From Parerythrobacter_A sp963799315 (GTDB taxonomy: Bacteria; Pseudomonadota; Alphaproteobacteria; Sphingomonadales; Sphingomonadaceae), in NCBI GenBank assembly GCA_963799315.1, contig CAWCWP010000001.1, positions 496,001 through 560,000 of the forward strand: a stretch of DNA of 64,000 nt, read 5' to 3'. Shown here one piece after another: positions 39,429-49,076 of the stretch. Under the pieces are notes generated by a model, which saw only the letters and a list, made by a program, of their open reading frames with translations, was not told the DNA's origin and did not search any database. The translations under genes were made by a program, and so were the position numbers. Numbering within the stretch: the first letter of the stretch is position 1; each line of letters starts with the position of its first letter.

Positions 39429-42233
39429 ATGCCACGATTTTCGCTGCTTGGCGTTTCCATGATTGCTGTTGCCGCCGTCTCTGCCCCCAGCCTCGCAATC
39501 GCCGGGGAAGCGGTTCTGTACGAAGCCGCCCCCGCCTGGGTCGAGCCGCTGGAAACCGATGCCGCAACCATCGAAGACGGACCGGCGGAGCAGGTCTATG
39601 ACTGGCAGCACCGGCTGGAGAACGGCGTGGTCCACACCTACGGCAACCGGGTCGTCCGCATCGACAATGCCGAGGCGCTGACGCAGGAGGGCACGCTGAA
39701 ATACAGCTGGTCGCCGGACAAGGGCGACCTGCTCATCCACACCCTCGAAATCCGGCGCGACGGCGAGACGATCGATGTGCTGGCGGGCGATGTCCGCTTC
39801 GACGTGATCCGGCGGGAAGAAAATCTCGAACAGCGCCTGCTCGACGGCAAGTTGACCGCGACGCTGGCGATCCCCGACCTGCGCGAAGGCGACGTGCTGC
39901 GCGTCGCCCACAGCACCACCATCGCCGATCAGGCGCTGGGCGACCGGATGCAGGCGGCGCAATTCCTACCGTCCAGCCCGTGGCGGGTCGGTGCCGGGCG
40001 CGTCGTGGCAAGCTGGCCGGAAGAGCTGGGCGTGGATTTCCGCGCCGGGCCTTTTGTCGAACTCGACGCGCCGACGGTGCGTGACGGATACAGGACGCTG
40101 GCCGTGTCGCTGCCGCTGGAAAAGCGCGAGGACATGCCCGACGACGCACCGCTGCGGTTTCGCATGCCGCCCATCCTGCGCATCGGCAATTTCGACAGCT
40201 ATCAGGATCTGTCGCGCGTGATGGCGCCGCATTTCCTCGACGCCGCAAAGCTGGAGGCAGGCGATCCGGTCGATCGCCAGGCGCAGGCCATCATGGCGAA
40301 GACAAGTGTTCCGCTGGAACGCGCTGCGTTGGCGACACGGCTGGTGCAGGATCAGGTCAGCTATCTGCTGAACGGTCTGGACGGCGGCAATTACCTGCCA
40401 CAGCAGGCGGGCGATACCTGGGCCAAGCGGTATGGCGACTGCAAGGCCAAGTCGGTGCTGCTGCTGGCATTGCTGAAACGCATGGATATCGATGCGGACG
40501 TGGTACTGGTCAGCACGCGAACGGGCGATGCCTTGCCCGAATTGCTGCCGATACCGGCCAATTTCGACCACATGATCGTGCGCGCCACCATCGACGGGCG
40601 CGAATACTGGCTGGACGGGACCAGTACGGCGACGCGCCTCAACAATATCGACACGGTGCCGCCGTTCCACCATGCCTTGCCGCTGACGCTGGCCGGGGGC
40701 GAATTGACGCCGCTGACCAGCCGCGATCCCTCCTATGACGATATGGCGATAACGCTAATGGTCGACCATTCGGCAGGTGTGGACTTGCCGATGCTGTTCG
40801 ACGTGACGATCAAGCTGGGCGGACCGGCCAGCGCGGCGGTGGAGCAGTTGGTGGATGAAAACGATCCGGAAGTGCGCAAGCAGATTGCGCGCAGTTTCGG
40901 CACCGGCGATCTGGACGGGGCGCAGGTCGGCGATATCGACATCGCCTATGATGGGGAAACGGCCACCGGCATTATCACTATCAGCGGCGTCGCGAGTGCG
41001 CTGTTCGACTATTCCGACGGCCGGACGAAAGCCGATATCGACTTGCAGACGGAAGGGGCGGATTTCTCGCCGAATCGGGCGCGCGCTATCTGGCGCGATA
41101 TTCCGGTAACCACGGGGATAACCGCGCGTAACCGGATCGATTCGACGATCAAGCTGCCCGATGGCGGTAAGGGATATACCTTCACCGGTACACCTGCACT
41201 CGATGACGGGTTCGGCACCACGCGCTATTTCCGCGAGGCAGGGATTTCGGGCGATACGGTCAATATTCTGGAGACGGTGACGAACCGTTTGGGGGAGATA
41301 GCCCCGGCCGACATCGCAGAAGCCCGCCGGAATGCGACGCGGATTGCCAAGTCGGGGACGGACCTGAATGCGCCGGCCGATGCGGTCTGGCGCTGGCAGC
41401 GCGACGCAAAGACGCTGGCGCGCCTCACGGCACCGGCGCGCGTTATATACGACAAGGCCGTGGCCGAAGCGGACGATGACGATTTCCTGCCCTTGGAAAC
41501 ACGCGCCGCCTTTCATTACACAATGTACGACTACGCCCGCGCGGCGGCCGATTACGATACCCTGATTGCGGAACGCCCGACATCCAATCACTATTACAAT
41601 CGTGCGGAAAGCCATCTGTCGCTTGGCGAGCTGGACCGTGCAATCGACGATTTGCAGGCGTCCTACGATCTGGAACCCTATAACAATACGGCTTACTATC
41701 TGTCGCAAATCCTGGTGCGGGCCGGCCGCGCGGACGAGGCGCTTGCCCTGCTGGATATGCTGCCCGTCGAAGAGGACGAGCGCGACGATTACATCAACAC
41801 CAGGGCGCTGGTCATGGGGCTTGCCGGTGATGTTCCGGGCGGACAGGAACTGTTGCAGGCCGAGCTGGAAGCCTATCCGGACAATGCCACGCTGCTGGGC
41901 GGAGATTGCTGGTTTCGCGGCATGAACAAGGCTGCGCTGGAGGATGCCGTGGCGCAATGCACGCGCGCCGTCGAACGCTCGCAATATCCCGCAGGCGTGC
42001 TGGATAGCCGGGCCCTGGTCCATCACCGGCTCGGTGACGATGCGGCGGCGCTGTCCGATCTCGATGCGGCGCTTAAACTCGATCCGTCGCTGGCCGATTC
42101 GCGCTATTTGCGCGGCATCATCCGGCTCAGGCAGGGCAACCGCGACGGGCGCGCCGACATCGACAGTGCGCTGCGCCAGAAGCCGGAGCTGGGGGATTAT
42201 TATGCCCTGTTCGGAGTCGCGCCGACCAAATAA
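39429..42233 (+). CDS. DUF3857/transglutaminase-like protein with C-terminal TPRs
   Basis: A 934-residue predicted secreted or periplasmic protein. The signal peptide is MPRFSLLGVSMIAVAAVSAP. A DUF3857 domain (about residues 45-230) precedes a transglutaminase-like domain whose Cys-His-Asp triad is suggested by KRYGDCKAKSVLLL, FDHMIVRATI and YWLDGTSTATR. The last third is TPR-like (AAADYDTLIAERPTSNHYYN, then ELDRAIDDLQASYDLEPYNN). Such proteins are frequent in Bacteroidetes and sphingomonads; the substrate is unknown. It is divergent from purB and converges with radC. Confidence 0.8.
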   Translation: MPRFSLLGVSMIAVAAVSAPSLAIAGEAVLYEAAPAWVEPLETDAATIEDGPAEQVYDWQHRLENGVVHTYGNRVVRIDNAEALTQEGTLKYSWSPDKGDLLIHTLEIRRDGETIDVLAGDVRFDVIRREENLEQRLLDGKLTATLAIPDLREGDVLRVAHSTTIADQALGDRMQAAQFLPSSPWRVGAGRVVASWPEELGVDFRAGPFVELDAPTVRDGYRTLAVSLPLEKREDMPDDAPLRFRMPPILRIGNFDSYQDLSRVMAPHFLDAAKLEAGDPVDRQAQAIMAKTSVPLERAALATRLVQDQVSYLLNGLDGGNYLPQQAGDTWAKRYGDCKAKSVLLLALLKRMDIDADVVLVSTRTGDALPELLPIPANFDHMIVRATIDGREYWLDGTSTATRLNNIDTVPPFHHALPLTLAGGELTPLTSRDPSYDDMAITLMVDHSAGVDLPMLFDVTIKLGGPASAAVEQLVDENDPEVRKQIARSFGTGDLDGAQVGDIDIAYDGETATGIITISGVASALFDYSDGRTKADIDLQTEGADFSPNRARAIWRDIPVTTGITARNRIDSTIKLPDGGKGYTFTGTPALDDGFGTTRYFREAGISGDTVNILETVTNRLGEIAPADIAEARRNATRIAKSGTDLNAPADAVWRWQRDAKTLARLTAPARVIYDKAVAEADDDDFLPLETRAAFHYTMYDYARAAADYDTLIAERPTSNHYYNRAESHLSLGELDRAIDDLQASYDLEPYNNTAYYLSQILVRAGRADEALALLDMLPVEEDERDDYINTRALVMGLAGDVPGGQELLQAELEAYPDNATLLGGDCWFRGMNKAALEDAVAQCTRAVERSQYPAGVLDSRALVHHRLGDDAAALSDLDAALKLDPSLADSRYLRGIIRLRQGNRDGRADIDSALRQKPELGDYYALFGVAPTK

Positions 42234-42240
42234 TCTGTCG

Positions 42241-42948
42241 TCAGACCAGGCCCTTGGCGCGCAGCGAGACATGGCCGTCGCGCCCGATGATGACATGGTC
42301 GTGGACGGTAATGCCGAGCAGGCGACCGGCTTCGGCGATACGGTTCGTTATCTGGATATCGGCGCGGCTGGGTTCGGGATTGCCGCTGGGGTGGTTGTGG
42401 ACGAGGATGAGGGCGGTCGCGCCGATATCCAGCCCGCGCCGGATAACCTCGCGCGGATGGATGGCGGCCTCGTCCACCGATCCGTCGCCGACATGGTGAT
42501 CCTGTATCAGGCGGTTCTGCGCATTGAGGTAAAGCACGCGCACCCGCTCCACCGTCAGATGCGCCATATCCAGCCGCAGGTAATCCAGCAACGCCTGCCA
42601 GCTGCCCAGCACCGGCTTCTTCTCCACCTGCTCGCGCGCCATGCGCCGGGCCGCCAGCGCCACGGCGGCGAGCGCGGCGGCGCTGGTTTCGCCCACGCCC
42701 TTTACCTGGCGCAGCGCAGCGGGGTCGGCGTTCAGCACCGCCTCCAGCCCGCCGAACCGCGCCAGCAGCGCCTTGGCGACCGGTTTGGTATTGCCCTGCT
42801 TGATGGCGGCGAAAAGCAGGTATTCCAGCACTTCGTAATCGGCCAGCGCCTCCGCTCCGCCTGTCAGCAGCCGCTTGCGCAACCGCTCGCGATGACCCTT
42901 TCCGTCGTGAGATAAGGCCTTCGCCTTGGCAGGAGCGCGTTCGTTCAT
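42241..42948 (-). CDS. radC: RadC family JAB/MPN-domain protein
   Basis: A 235-residue protein with an N-terminal helix-hairpin-helix-like UPF0758 region (ALLARFGGLEAVLNADPAAL, KGVGETSAAALAAVALAA) and a C-terminal JAMM metalloprotease-like domain with ILVHNHPSGNPEPSRADI. The old assignment to recombination repair has been withdrawn for E. coli RadC; its function is unclear. Start at 42948 (MNERAPAKAKALS) matches relatives; a longer frame upstream is non-conserved. Divergent from ydbH with 47 bases between the starts. Confidence 0.92.
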   Translation of the reverse strand: MNERAPAKAKALSHDGKGHRERLRKRLLTGGAEALADYEVLEYLLFAAIKQGNTKPVAKALLARFGGLEAVLNADPAALRQVKGVGETSAAALAAVALAARRMAREQVEKKPVLGSWQALLDYLRLDMAHLTVERVRVLYLNAQNRLIQDHHVGDGSVDEAAIHPREVIRRGLDIGATALILVHNHPSGNPEPSRADIQITNRIAEAGRLLGITVHDHVIIGRDGHVSLRAKGLV

Positions 42949-42995
42949 CGTGCCTGCATTGCCTTTGCCCCGTAGTCCGCGCAAGTAGCGCGGCG

Positions 42996-45900
42996 ATGGC
43001 GGCGCACGAAACGACAGATACGGAACAGGCCGAGACGCCGCGCCGCCCGGTGTGGCGAAAGCGGGCGGTGCGGTTCCTGTTCGCACTGGTCCTGCTGATC
43101 GCGCTGGCGGTTCTGGGCGCATGGCTGGCACGCGACCGGCTGGCGAGCGGAGTCATCGACGAACAGCTCGCGGGGCTGGACTTGCCTGCAACCTACGATG
43201 TCGAGCGTATCGGACCGGGCGAGCAGGTGCTGACCGATATCGTCGTCGGCGACCCGGCGCGACCGGACCTGACCATCGCGCGGGTGCGGGTGGCCTTGGG
43301 CTGGAACTGGCGCACGATGCTGTCGGGGCCGACAGTGGGGCGGGTGACGGTCGAAAAAGCGCGGCTGTTCGGCACCGTGGATAATGACGGCATCAGCTTC
43401 GGCAGCCTCGATCCGCTGCTGTTCGGCGGCGAAGATACCGGGACCGGGTTGCCGGCTATCGACCTCGCTGTGCGCGACGGGCGCGCGCTGATCGAAACAC
43501 CTTACGGTCCGGTCGGCGTGAAGCTGGACGGGGAGGGCGATTTGTCGGGCGGGTTCACTGCCACGGTCGCCGCGACGGCTCCGGCTCTCGCCATTGCGGA
43601 TTGCCGCCTCAGCAAGGCCACGGCGTTCGGCACCTTGCAGACGCGCAGCGACGGTCTGGACTTCGCAGGCCCGGTCCGTCTCGGAAATGCGCGATGCAGC
43701 GAGAGCGAGGTCGCCGTGCGGATGGCGGCGTTCCAGACCACCGCATCGACCGACCTGAAGTTCAGCGATGTGTCCATCGCCACGCAGGCCGACATCGCGA
43801 GCCTTGCTGCGGCGGGCAGCACCTTGCGCGCCATTCGTGGGCCGGTGGAGGCGCAATGGCGCGCGGGCGATATCGACGCCGTGCTAAATCTTGCAACAGG
43901 CGGCGCAACGCTTGCCGGATCGCGGCTGTCGTCCGGCGCGCTCGATGCGCGTATCCGGTTGCGCGACGGCTACTCGCGCTGGGAAGCGGACGGGGAGGTG
44001 CAGGCAGGCGGTGTGGATATCGCGACGCTTTTCGCACCCGGCATCAGGACCGCTCGCGCGTCTGCCGAAGGCACGATGCTGGCAACGCTGCTCGACCGGT
44101 TTGGCCGGGCCTCTGCACAACAGCTAAGCGATACTGCCATCGCCGCGCGCTTCACGGCGCGGCGCAATCCGCAGGGCACCAGCGTTATCGTCCCGCAGGC
44201 AACCGTCCGCAATGCGGGCGGCGGTGTCGTGCTGTCCGCTTCTCAGCTGAGCTATCGGCAGACCACCGCAGGCCTGCCGCGACTGTCGGGCAATGTCCGT
44301 TCGGCTGGCGAGGGGCTGCCGCGCATCGTCGGGCGGATGGAACGCGGCGCGGGCGGGCGAACGCAGTTCCGGCTGCGCATGGACCCGTATCGGGTCGGCG
44401 CGGACCGGCTGGCGATACCGGCACTGGATGTGGAGCAGCGCCCCGACGGATCGCTGCGCTTCGACGGGCGGTTGACGGCTGGCGGCAGGTTGCCGGGCGG
44501 CAGCGTGCGCGACCTGACACTGCCGATATCGGGGCGTTTCGATGCAGGCGGTCGGCTGGCGCTGTGGGAACGCTGCACCACGGTCGGCTTCGACCGCTTT
44601 GCCTTCGCCAATCTGGAGATGAGCCAGCGCGCCCTGCGCCTGTGTCCGGTGCGCGGTCGCGCTATCGTCTCGACGGGGCCGCAGGGGCTGGCCATCGCAG
44701 CGGGCGTTCCCGCGCTGGACCTGTCCGGAACGCTGGCGGGCACCCCTGTACGCATCGCCAGCGGTCCGGTCGGCTTTGCCTATCCCGGCACCGCCACGGC
44801 GCGCGATGTCGATGTGTCGCTGGGACCGGTAGCCTCGGCCAGCCGCTTTACCCTGTCCAGCCTGACTGCACGGTTCGACCCCTCCGGCATTATCGACGGG
44901 ATATTCAGCGATACCGGCGTGGTGCTCGCCGCCGTGCCGCTCGACCTGGCAAACACCAGCGGCGATTGGCGCTATGCCGATGGCGTGCTGGAACTCGCCA
45001 ATGCGCAAGGACTGGTCGAGGACCGCCAGCCAAACGACCGGTTCTATCCGCTGGCCATCCGCGACGGCACGCTGACCTTGCGCGACAATGTGATCGACGC
45101 GGATGCCGTGCTGCGCCATCCCGAAGCAGACGACCGCATCGCCAATTTGACGATAACGCACGATCTGGGGCGGGGCGCGGGCGGCGCACGCTTCACGGTG
45201 CCTTCGCTCGCCTTCACCCCGGCGTTCCAGCCCGACGACCTGACCAACCTGCTGCTGGGTGTCGTCGCCAATGTGCGCGGCACGGTGACGGGGCAGGGCC
45301 GGATCGACTGGACGCCTGAAACACTTACCAGCGGCGGAGCGTTTTCCTCCGAAGATCTCGATCTCGCGGCCGCGTTCGGCCCGGTGAAGGGCGCATCGGG
45401 CACCGTCCGCTTCACCGACCTCCTCTCGTTGACCACCGCGCCGGACCAGCGCATCGCCGTCGCGTCGGTCAATCCGGGCATCGAAGTGACGAACGGTCAG
45501 ATCGCATTCTCCCTGCGCGACGGCCAGTTCCTCGGCGTCAGCGGCGGCGAATGGCCGTTCATGGGCGGCACGCTGTATCTGCGCCCCACACAGCTAAACC
45601 TTTCCGCAGCCGAAACCCGGCGCTACGTTCTGGAGGTGCAGGGACTGGACGCCGCGACATTCGTGGAAACGCTCGATGTGCCGAACATCTCGGCCAGCGG
45701 CACATTCGACGGGGCGCTGCCGCTGGTGTTCGATGCGCAGGGCAATGGCCGCGTCGATGGCGGCACGCTGCGCTCGCGCCCGCCCGGCGGCAACCTCTCC
45801 TATGTCGGCGAGCTGAGCTATGAGGACATGGGCACGATGGCGAATTACGCCTTCTCCATGCTGCGCAGCCTCGATTTCACAACGATGGACGTGGTGATCG

Positions 45901-46275
45901 ACGGCCCGCTGACCGGCGATATCCTGTCGCAGATAACTCTGGACGGGGTGAAGCAGGGCGAGGGCGCGTCGCGCAACATCATCACGCGCCAGTTCGAAGA
46001 CCTGCCCATCCAGTTCAACATCAATATCAACGCGCCGTTCTACAAACTGATCGGCACGCTCCAGTCCATTTACGATCCCGCGACCGTGCGCGACCCGCGC
46101 GAGCTGGGCCTGCTGACCGACGATGGCGTCAGGCTGCGCGAAGCCACGACGCAGGAGGAAATCGACGGCACAGCGGATGACCGATCCGGACCCGCCGCCG
46201 GCCAAAACGCCAGACCACACGCCGCAAACGCCACAGGATCCCATTCAGCGCCGAGAAAGCGAGCAAATGCCATGA
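42996..46275 (+). CDS. ydbH: YdbH family AsmA-like inter-membrane protein (one frameshift)
   Basis: Large envelope protein of about 1092 residues. One N-terminal membrane helix (VRFLFALVLLIALAVLGAWL) is followed by a long repetitive beta-rich region typical of AsmA-like bridge proteins, and by the conserved YdbH C-terminal part (LDVPNISASGTFDGALPLVF, YEDMGTMANYAFSMLRSLDF, DLPIQFNININAPFYKLIGT). In E. coli, YdbH with the lipoprotein YnbE helps phospholipid transport between the membranes. An extra C at 46181/46182 removes the true end; without it the tail reads GTADDDPDPPPAKTPDH and stops at TGA 46273-46275, overlapping the ynbE start. Confidence 0.85.
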
Positions 46276-46490
46276 TGTTATCGAAAGTCGCGGAAATTGA
46301 ATTCGGTCAGGCGGCGAGGCACATAGCCGCGATCGGCGTGTCTCTGGGAATGCTGGCGGGGTGCATCAATGTCACGGCACCCAGCGAACCCATCGTTATC
46401 GAGCTGAACATCAATATCCGCCAGGAAGTGATTTACCGCCTCGCAGCCGATGCAGGCGACACAATAGAAGACAATGCCGACATCTTTTGA
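46272..46490 (+). CDS. ynbE: YnbE family outer-membrane lipoprotein
   Basis: A 72-residue lipoprotein with signal MMLSKVAEIEFGQAARHIAA then IGVSLGMLAGC (lipobox LAGC, Cys near 31) and the conserved YnbE core APSEPIVIELNINIRQEVIY. In E. coli, YnbE is the outer-membrane partner of YdbH. As the sequence stands it is fused in frame to ydbH by a one-base insertion; the ATGA overlap (46272-46275) and separate lipoprotein signal show it is an independent gene. Confidence 0.85.
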   Translation: MMLSKVAEIEFGQAARHIAAIGVSLGMLAGCINVTAPSEPIVIELNINIRQEVIYRLAADAGDTIEDNADIF

Positions 46491-46520
46491 CGGTGTATGG
46501 CATGAAGCAGGAGGCTTCGG

Positions 46521-46916
46521 ATGAAGAATGTAACGATTGCAAAGCCGGTATTCATGGCAGCTGCCGCCGCATTGGCGCTGGGCAGTTTTGCAACCGCCGC
46601 GCAGGCGCAGCGCGATCCGGCCTATGCCTCGGCGCGCGCGTCCGGCCAGATCGGCGAGAAGATGGACGGCTATCTCGATATCGTCGGTGCCGAAACCGCC
46701 ACGCTGCGGCGGCTGGTCAACGATATCAATATCAAGCGGCGCGCGGTCTATGCCGAGCGCGCGCAGGCGACGCGGTCCACGCTGGAGGAATATGCCTTTA
46801 CCGCCGGATGCCAGGCGATTGCGCGCACGCAAGCGGGCGAACGCTATCAGGCACCCGACGGTTCGTGGAAAACCCGCACCGCCGCCGCGCCCGACCGGGA
46901 TGCACGCTGCCCCTGA
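46521..46916 (+). CDS. ydbL: YdbL family periplasmic protein (DUF1318)
   Basis: A 131-residue exported protein with signal peptide MKNVTIAKPVFMAAAAALAL (cleavage near AQA-QR) and the DUF1318 core ARASGQIGEKMDGYLDIVG, NDINIKRRAVYAERA and EEYAFTAGCQAIARTQAGER, the last with the conserved helical arrangement. Third gene of ydbH-ynbE-ydbL; YdbL is thought to modulate or chaperone the YdbH-YnbE assembly. Spaced 30 bases after ynbE with AGGAGG upstream. Confidence 0.88.
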   Translation: MKNVTIAKPVFMAAAAALALGSFATAAQAQRDPAYASARASGQIGEKMDGYLDIVGAETATLRRLVNDINIKRRAVYAERAQATRSTLEEYAFTAGCQAIARTQAGERYQAPDGSWKTRTAAAPDRDARCP

Positions 46917-46986
46917 CGGCGGGTGTCCACAATGTGCGGCAAAGCCGTCCGCTGCGGTTGACTTGGCACGTCGCCACCGCCTAAGG

Positions 46987-47012
46987 AGCACGCGCCCTCG
47001 GCGGGTGCTTTT
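46987..47012 (+). terminator. Candidate terminator or leader hairpin between ydbL and atpI
   Basis: AGCAC-G-CGCC (46987-46996) pairs with GGCG-G-GTGCT (47000-47009) around CTC, followed by TTTT. It could end the ydb transcript. A TTGACT at 46958-46963 upstream resembles a -35 element, so the hairpin could instead sit in the atp leader as an attenuator; the -10 (CTAAGG) is poor. Confidence 0.5.
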
Positions 47013-47045
47013 CGCCCGTGCCGATTTCCCTGACAGGAGGCTGGC

Positions 47046-47396
47046 GTGAGCGACGAGACACCCGCACGGGAACCCATCGCCGAGGATGCGCGCATCGATG
47101 CGCTCGAAGCACGGCTCGCTGCCGCGCGTGAGCGGGAAGATACGCGCAACCGGCCGCAGGTATCCGGCACCGATGCGAACACTCGCAAAGGGAACCGGGT
47201 GCTGACGGACCTGATCGGCGGGATTCTCGGCGGATTGATAATCGGTTTTGCGGTGGACCGCATTTTCGATATCGCTCCGGTGGGCCTGCTGGTCGGCTTG
47301 TTCTTCGGAATAATCGTCGCCTTCAGAAACATTTTCCGGATGGCAAGCGCGCCGTCTGCGGACCCGTCGGCCAAGGACTTGCCCGATGAGGATTGA
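47046..47396 (+). CDS. atpI: ATP synthase AtpI-like subunit
   Basis: A 116-residue membrane protein with two helices (RVLTDLIGGILGGLIIGFAV and IAPVGLLVGLFFGIIVAFRN), an Ala/Glu/Arg-rich cytoplasmic N terminus and an acidic C terminus, as in AtpI/Q-type proteins that help assemble the c-ring. The start is GTG at 47046, preceded by ACAGGAGG at good spacing. First gene of the F0 operon. Confidence 0.85.
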   Translation: MSDETPAREPIAEDARIDALEARLAAAREREDTRNRPQVSGTDANTRKGNRVLTDLIGGILGGLIIGFAVDRIFDIAPVGLLVGLFFGIIVAFRNIFRMASAPSADPSAKDLPDED

Positions 47397-47438
47397 TCCG
47401 CAGGTGCCGCGCCGCAAGAGCGTAGGGACGTAACTGAC

Positions 47439-48230
47439 GTGGCAGCCGAAGCGGCAGGCGAACCGGCCAAGGTCGATCCGATGTACCAGTTTACCATTCA
47501 GCCTTTTACTGAATGGGAAATGGCCGGTGTCGACATATCCTTCACCAACAGTTCGCTGTGGATGATGATCACGACAGTGTTGTTGTTCGTGTTCATGATT
47601 GGCGGGATGAAGCGCGAGCTGGTGCCCGGCCGCTGGCAGATGGCGGTCGAAAGCGTGACCGGTTTCATCGACGACATGCTGGAAACCAATATCGGCAAGG
47701 GCGGGCGCAAATATGTGCCTTATATCTTCTCGCTGTTCATGTTCATCCTGTTTGCCAACCTGCTGGGCCTGATGCCCGTCGGCGTTCTGGGCATCCACCC
47801 GTTCACCTTCACCAGCCATTTCAGTGTCACCGGCGTTCTCGCCGTGCTCAGTTTTTCCATCGTGCTGATCGTGGGTTTCGCGAAGCACGGGCTGAAGTTC
47901 TTCACCCTGTTCATTCCCGACGGCACGCCGCTGCCGATGGTGCCGCCGATCTTCCTGATCGAGCTGGTATCGTTTCTGGTGCGTCCGTTCAGCTTGGCGC
48001 TGCGCCTGTTCGTGGCGATGATGGCGGGGCACATCCTGTTGAAGGTGTTGTCCACATTTGTCATCGACGGCACCAATGCAGGGCCGCTATGGGGCGTGGT
48101 AATCGGCTTGCCGAGCCTGCTGCTGATGATCGGCATCAGCGCGCTGGAAATCCTCGTGGCCGGCATACAGGCCTATGTTTTTGCCCTTTTGACGTCGCTG
48201 TATATCGCCGACGCCGAAAATCTTCACTAA
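47439..48230 (+). CDS. atpB: F0F1 ATP synthase subunit a
   Basis: Proton-channel subunit of F0. A 263-residue protein, MYQFTIQPFTEWEMAGVDIS, with about five or six helices; the essential Arg lies in RPFSLALRLFVAMMAGH and the partner helix is ISALEILVAGIQAYVFALLT. Start is GTG at 47439. Together with AtpE it forms the proton path. Intact. Confidence 0.97.
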   Translation: MAAEAAGEPAKVDPMYQFTIQPFTEWEMAGVDISFTNSSLWMMITTVLLFVFMIGGMKRELVPGRWQMAVESVTGFIDDMLETNIGKGGRKYVPYIFSLFMFILFANLLGLMPVGVLGIHPFTFTSHFSVTGVLAVLSFSIVLIVGFAKHGLKFFTLFIPDGTPLPMVPPIFLIELVSFLVRPFSLALRLFVAMMAGHILLKVLSTFVIDGTNAGPLWGVVIGLPSLLLMIGISALEILVAGIQAYVFALLTSLYIADAENLH

Positions 48231-48261
48231 CCTCAAGACACGACTTACAGGAGAATATATC

Positions 48262-48486
48262 ATGGAAGCAGAAGCTGCAAAGCTGCTCGGTGCAGGCCTC
48301 GCCGCAATCGGTGCGGGTCTCGCCTCGATCGGCGTGGGCAACGTGTTTGCAAAGTATCTCGAAGGCGCGCTGCGCAATCCGGGTGCCGCAGACAGCCAGC
48401 AGGGCCGCCTGTTCATCGGTTTCGCCGGTGCCGAGCTGCTGGGCCTGCTCGCCTTCGTCATCGCCATCCTGCTGATCTTCCAATAA
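48262..48486 (+). CDS. atpE: F0F1 ATP synthase subunit c
   Basis: Proteolipid of 74 residues that forms the rotating ring. Helix 1 is AAKLLGAGLAAIGAGLASIG, the polar loop is EGALRNPGA, and helix 2 carries the proton-binding Glu in GFAGAELLGLLAFVIAILLI. The many-copy subunit lies directly before a strong hairpin (48498-48529) that could raise its expression over the b subunits. ACAGGAGAATATATC gives a good Shine-Dalgarno. Confidence 0.98.
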   Translation: MEAEAAKLLGAGLAAIGAGLASIGVGNVFAKYLEGALRNPGAADSQQGRLFIGFAGAELLGLLAFVIAILLIFQ

Positions 48487-48497
48487 GAAAAACGGGT

Positions 48498-48538
48498 GCG
48501 GGGCGCGGCCCGATACGGGCACGCCCCGCGCTGTTTTT
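48498..48538 (+). terminator. Strong hairpin plus T-run between atpE and atpF'
   Basis: GCGGGGCG (48498-48505) pairs with CGCCCCGC (48522-48529), and an inner stem GCCCG/CGGGC closes around ATA. GCTGTTTTT follows at once. It looks like a partial terminator or a 3'-end stabiliser for the atpE message, in the position where extra c-subunit synthesis is needed. Confidence 0.75.
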
Positions 48539-48572
48539 CGATCAGTTCCTTTCGCGGTAACCGAAGGCTCCC

Positions 48573-49076
48573 ATGCCCCAGATCGACCAGCTCGCCGCCA
48601 CATACCAAAGCCAGATTTTCTGGCTGCTGGTGTTTTTCGGCATAACCTTCTTCGCCGTCGGGCGTGGCATGGTGCCGCGCGTGATGGAAACGGTGGCCCA
48701 GCGCGACACGCAGATTGCGGCGGATCTTGCCGCTGCCGGTGACGCACGGGCGCAGGCCGATGCCGAGGAAGAGGCATGGCGTGTGCGCGAAAACGAAAAC
48801 CGCGCGGCGGCGCAGGCGCTGGTCGGCGATGCCAAGGCGCAGGCCGCGGCCAAGTCCGAAAAGACCGTTGCGGCGGCGCAGAAGCGGCTCGATACCAAGC
48901 TGGCCAAGGCCGAAGCCGAGATCGAGGAAGCCCGCAAGGCCGCCCTGGTCGAAGTCGAGGGCGTGGCTGTCGAAGCGACGCAGGATATCGTGGCACGGCT
49001 GGCGGGCCTCAAGATTACCAAGCCCACCGCCAAATCGGCGGTGAAGCAGGCGATGACGGGTGGCGCCCGTGGCTAA
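48573..49076 (+). CDS. atpF': F0F1 ATP synthase subunit b'
   Basis: Peripheral-stalk subunit of 167 residues. One N-terminal helix (IFWLLVFFGITFFAVGRGMV) is followed by PRVMETVAQRDTQIAADLAA and a long Ala/Glu/Lys coiled coil. Having two different b-type subunits is typical of alphaproteobacteria and photosynthetic bacteria. It overlaps the next gene by several bases in another frame. Confidence 0.92.
   Translation: MPQIDQLAATYQSQIFWLLVFFGITFFAVGRGMVPRVMETVAQRDTQIAADLAAAGDARAQADAEEEAWRVRENENRAAAQALVGDAKAQAAAKSEKTVAAAQKRLDTKLAKAEAEIEEARKAALVEVEGVAVEATQDIVARLAGLKITKPTAKSAVKQAMTGGARG

Noticed and set aside
42996..46490. A genuine YdbH-YnbE fusion protein.
   Set aside because: A separate lipoprotein signal, an ATGA gene overlap and a sensible alternate-frame tail favour two genes and one inserted base. 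Kept as a finding for checking.
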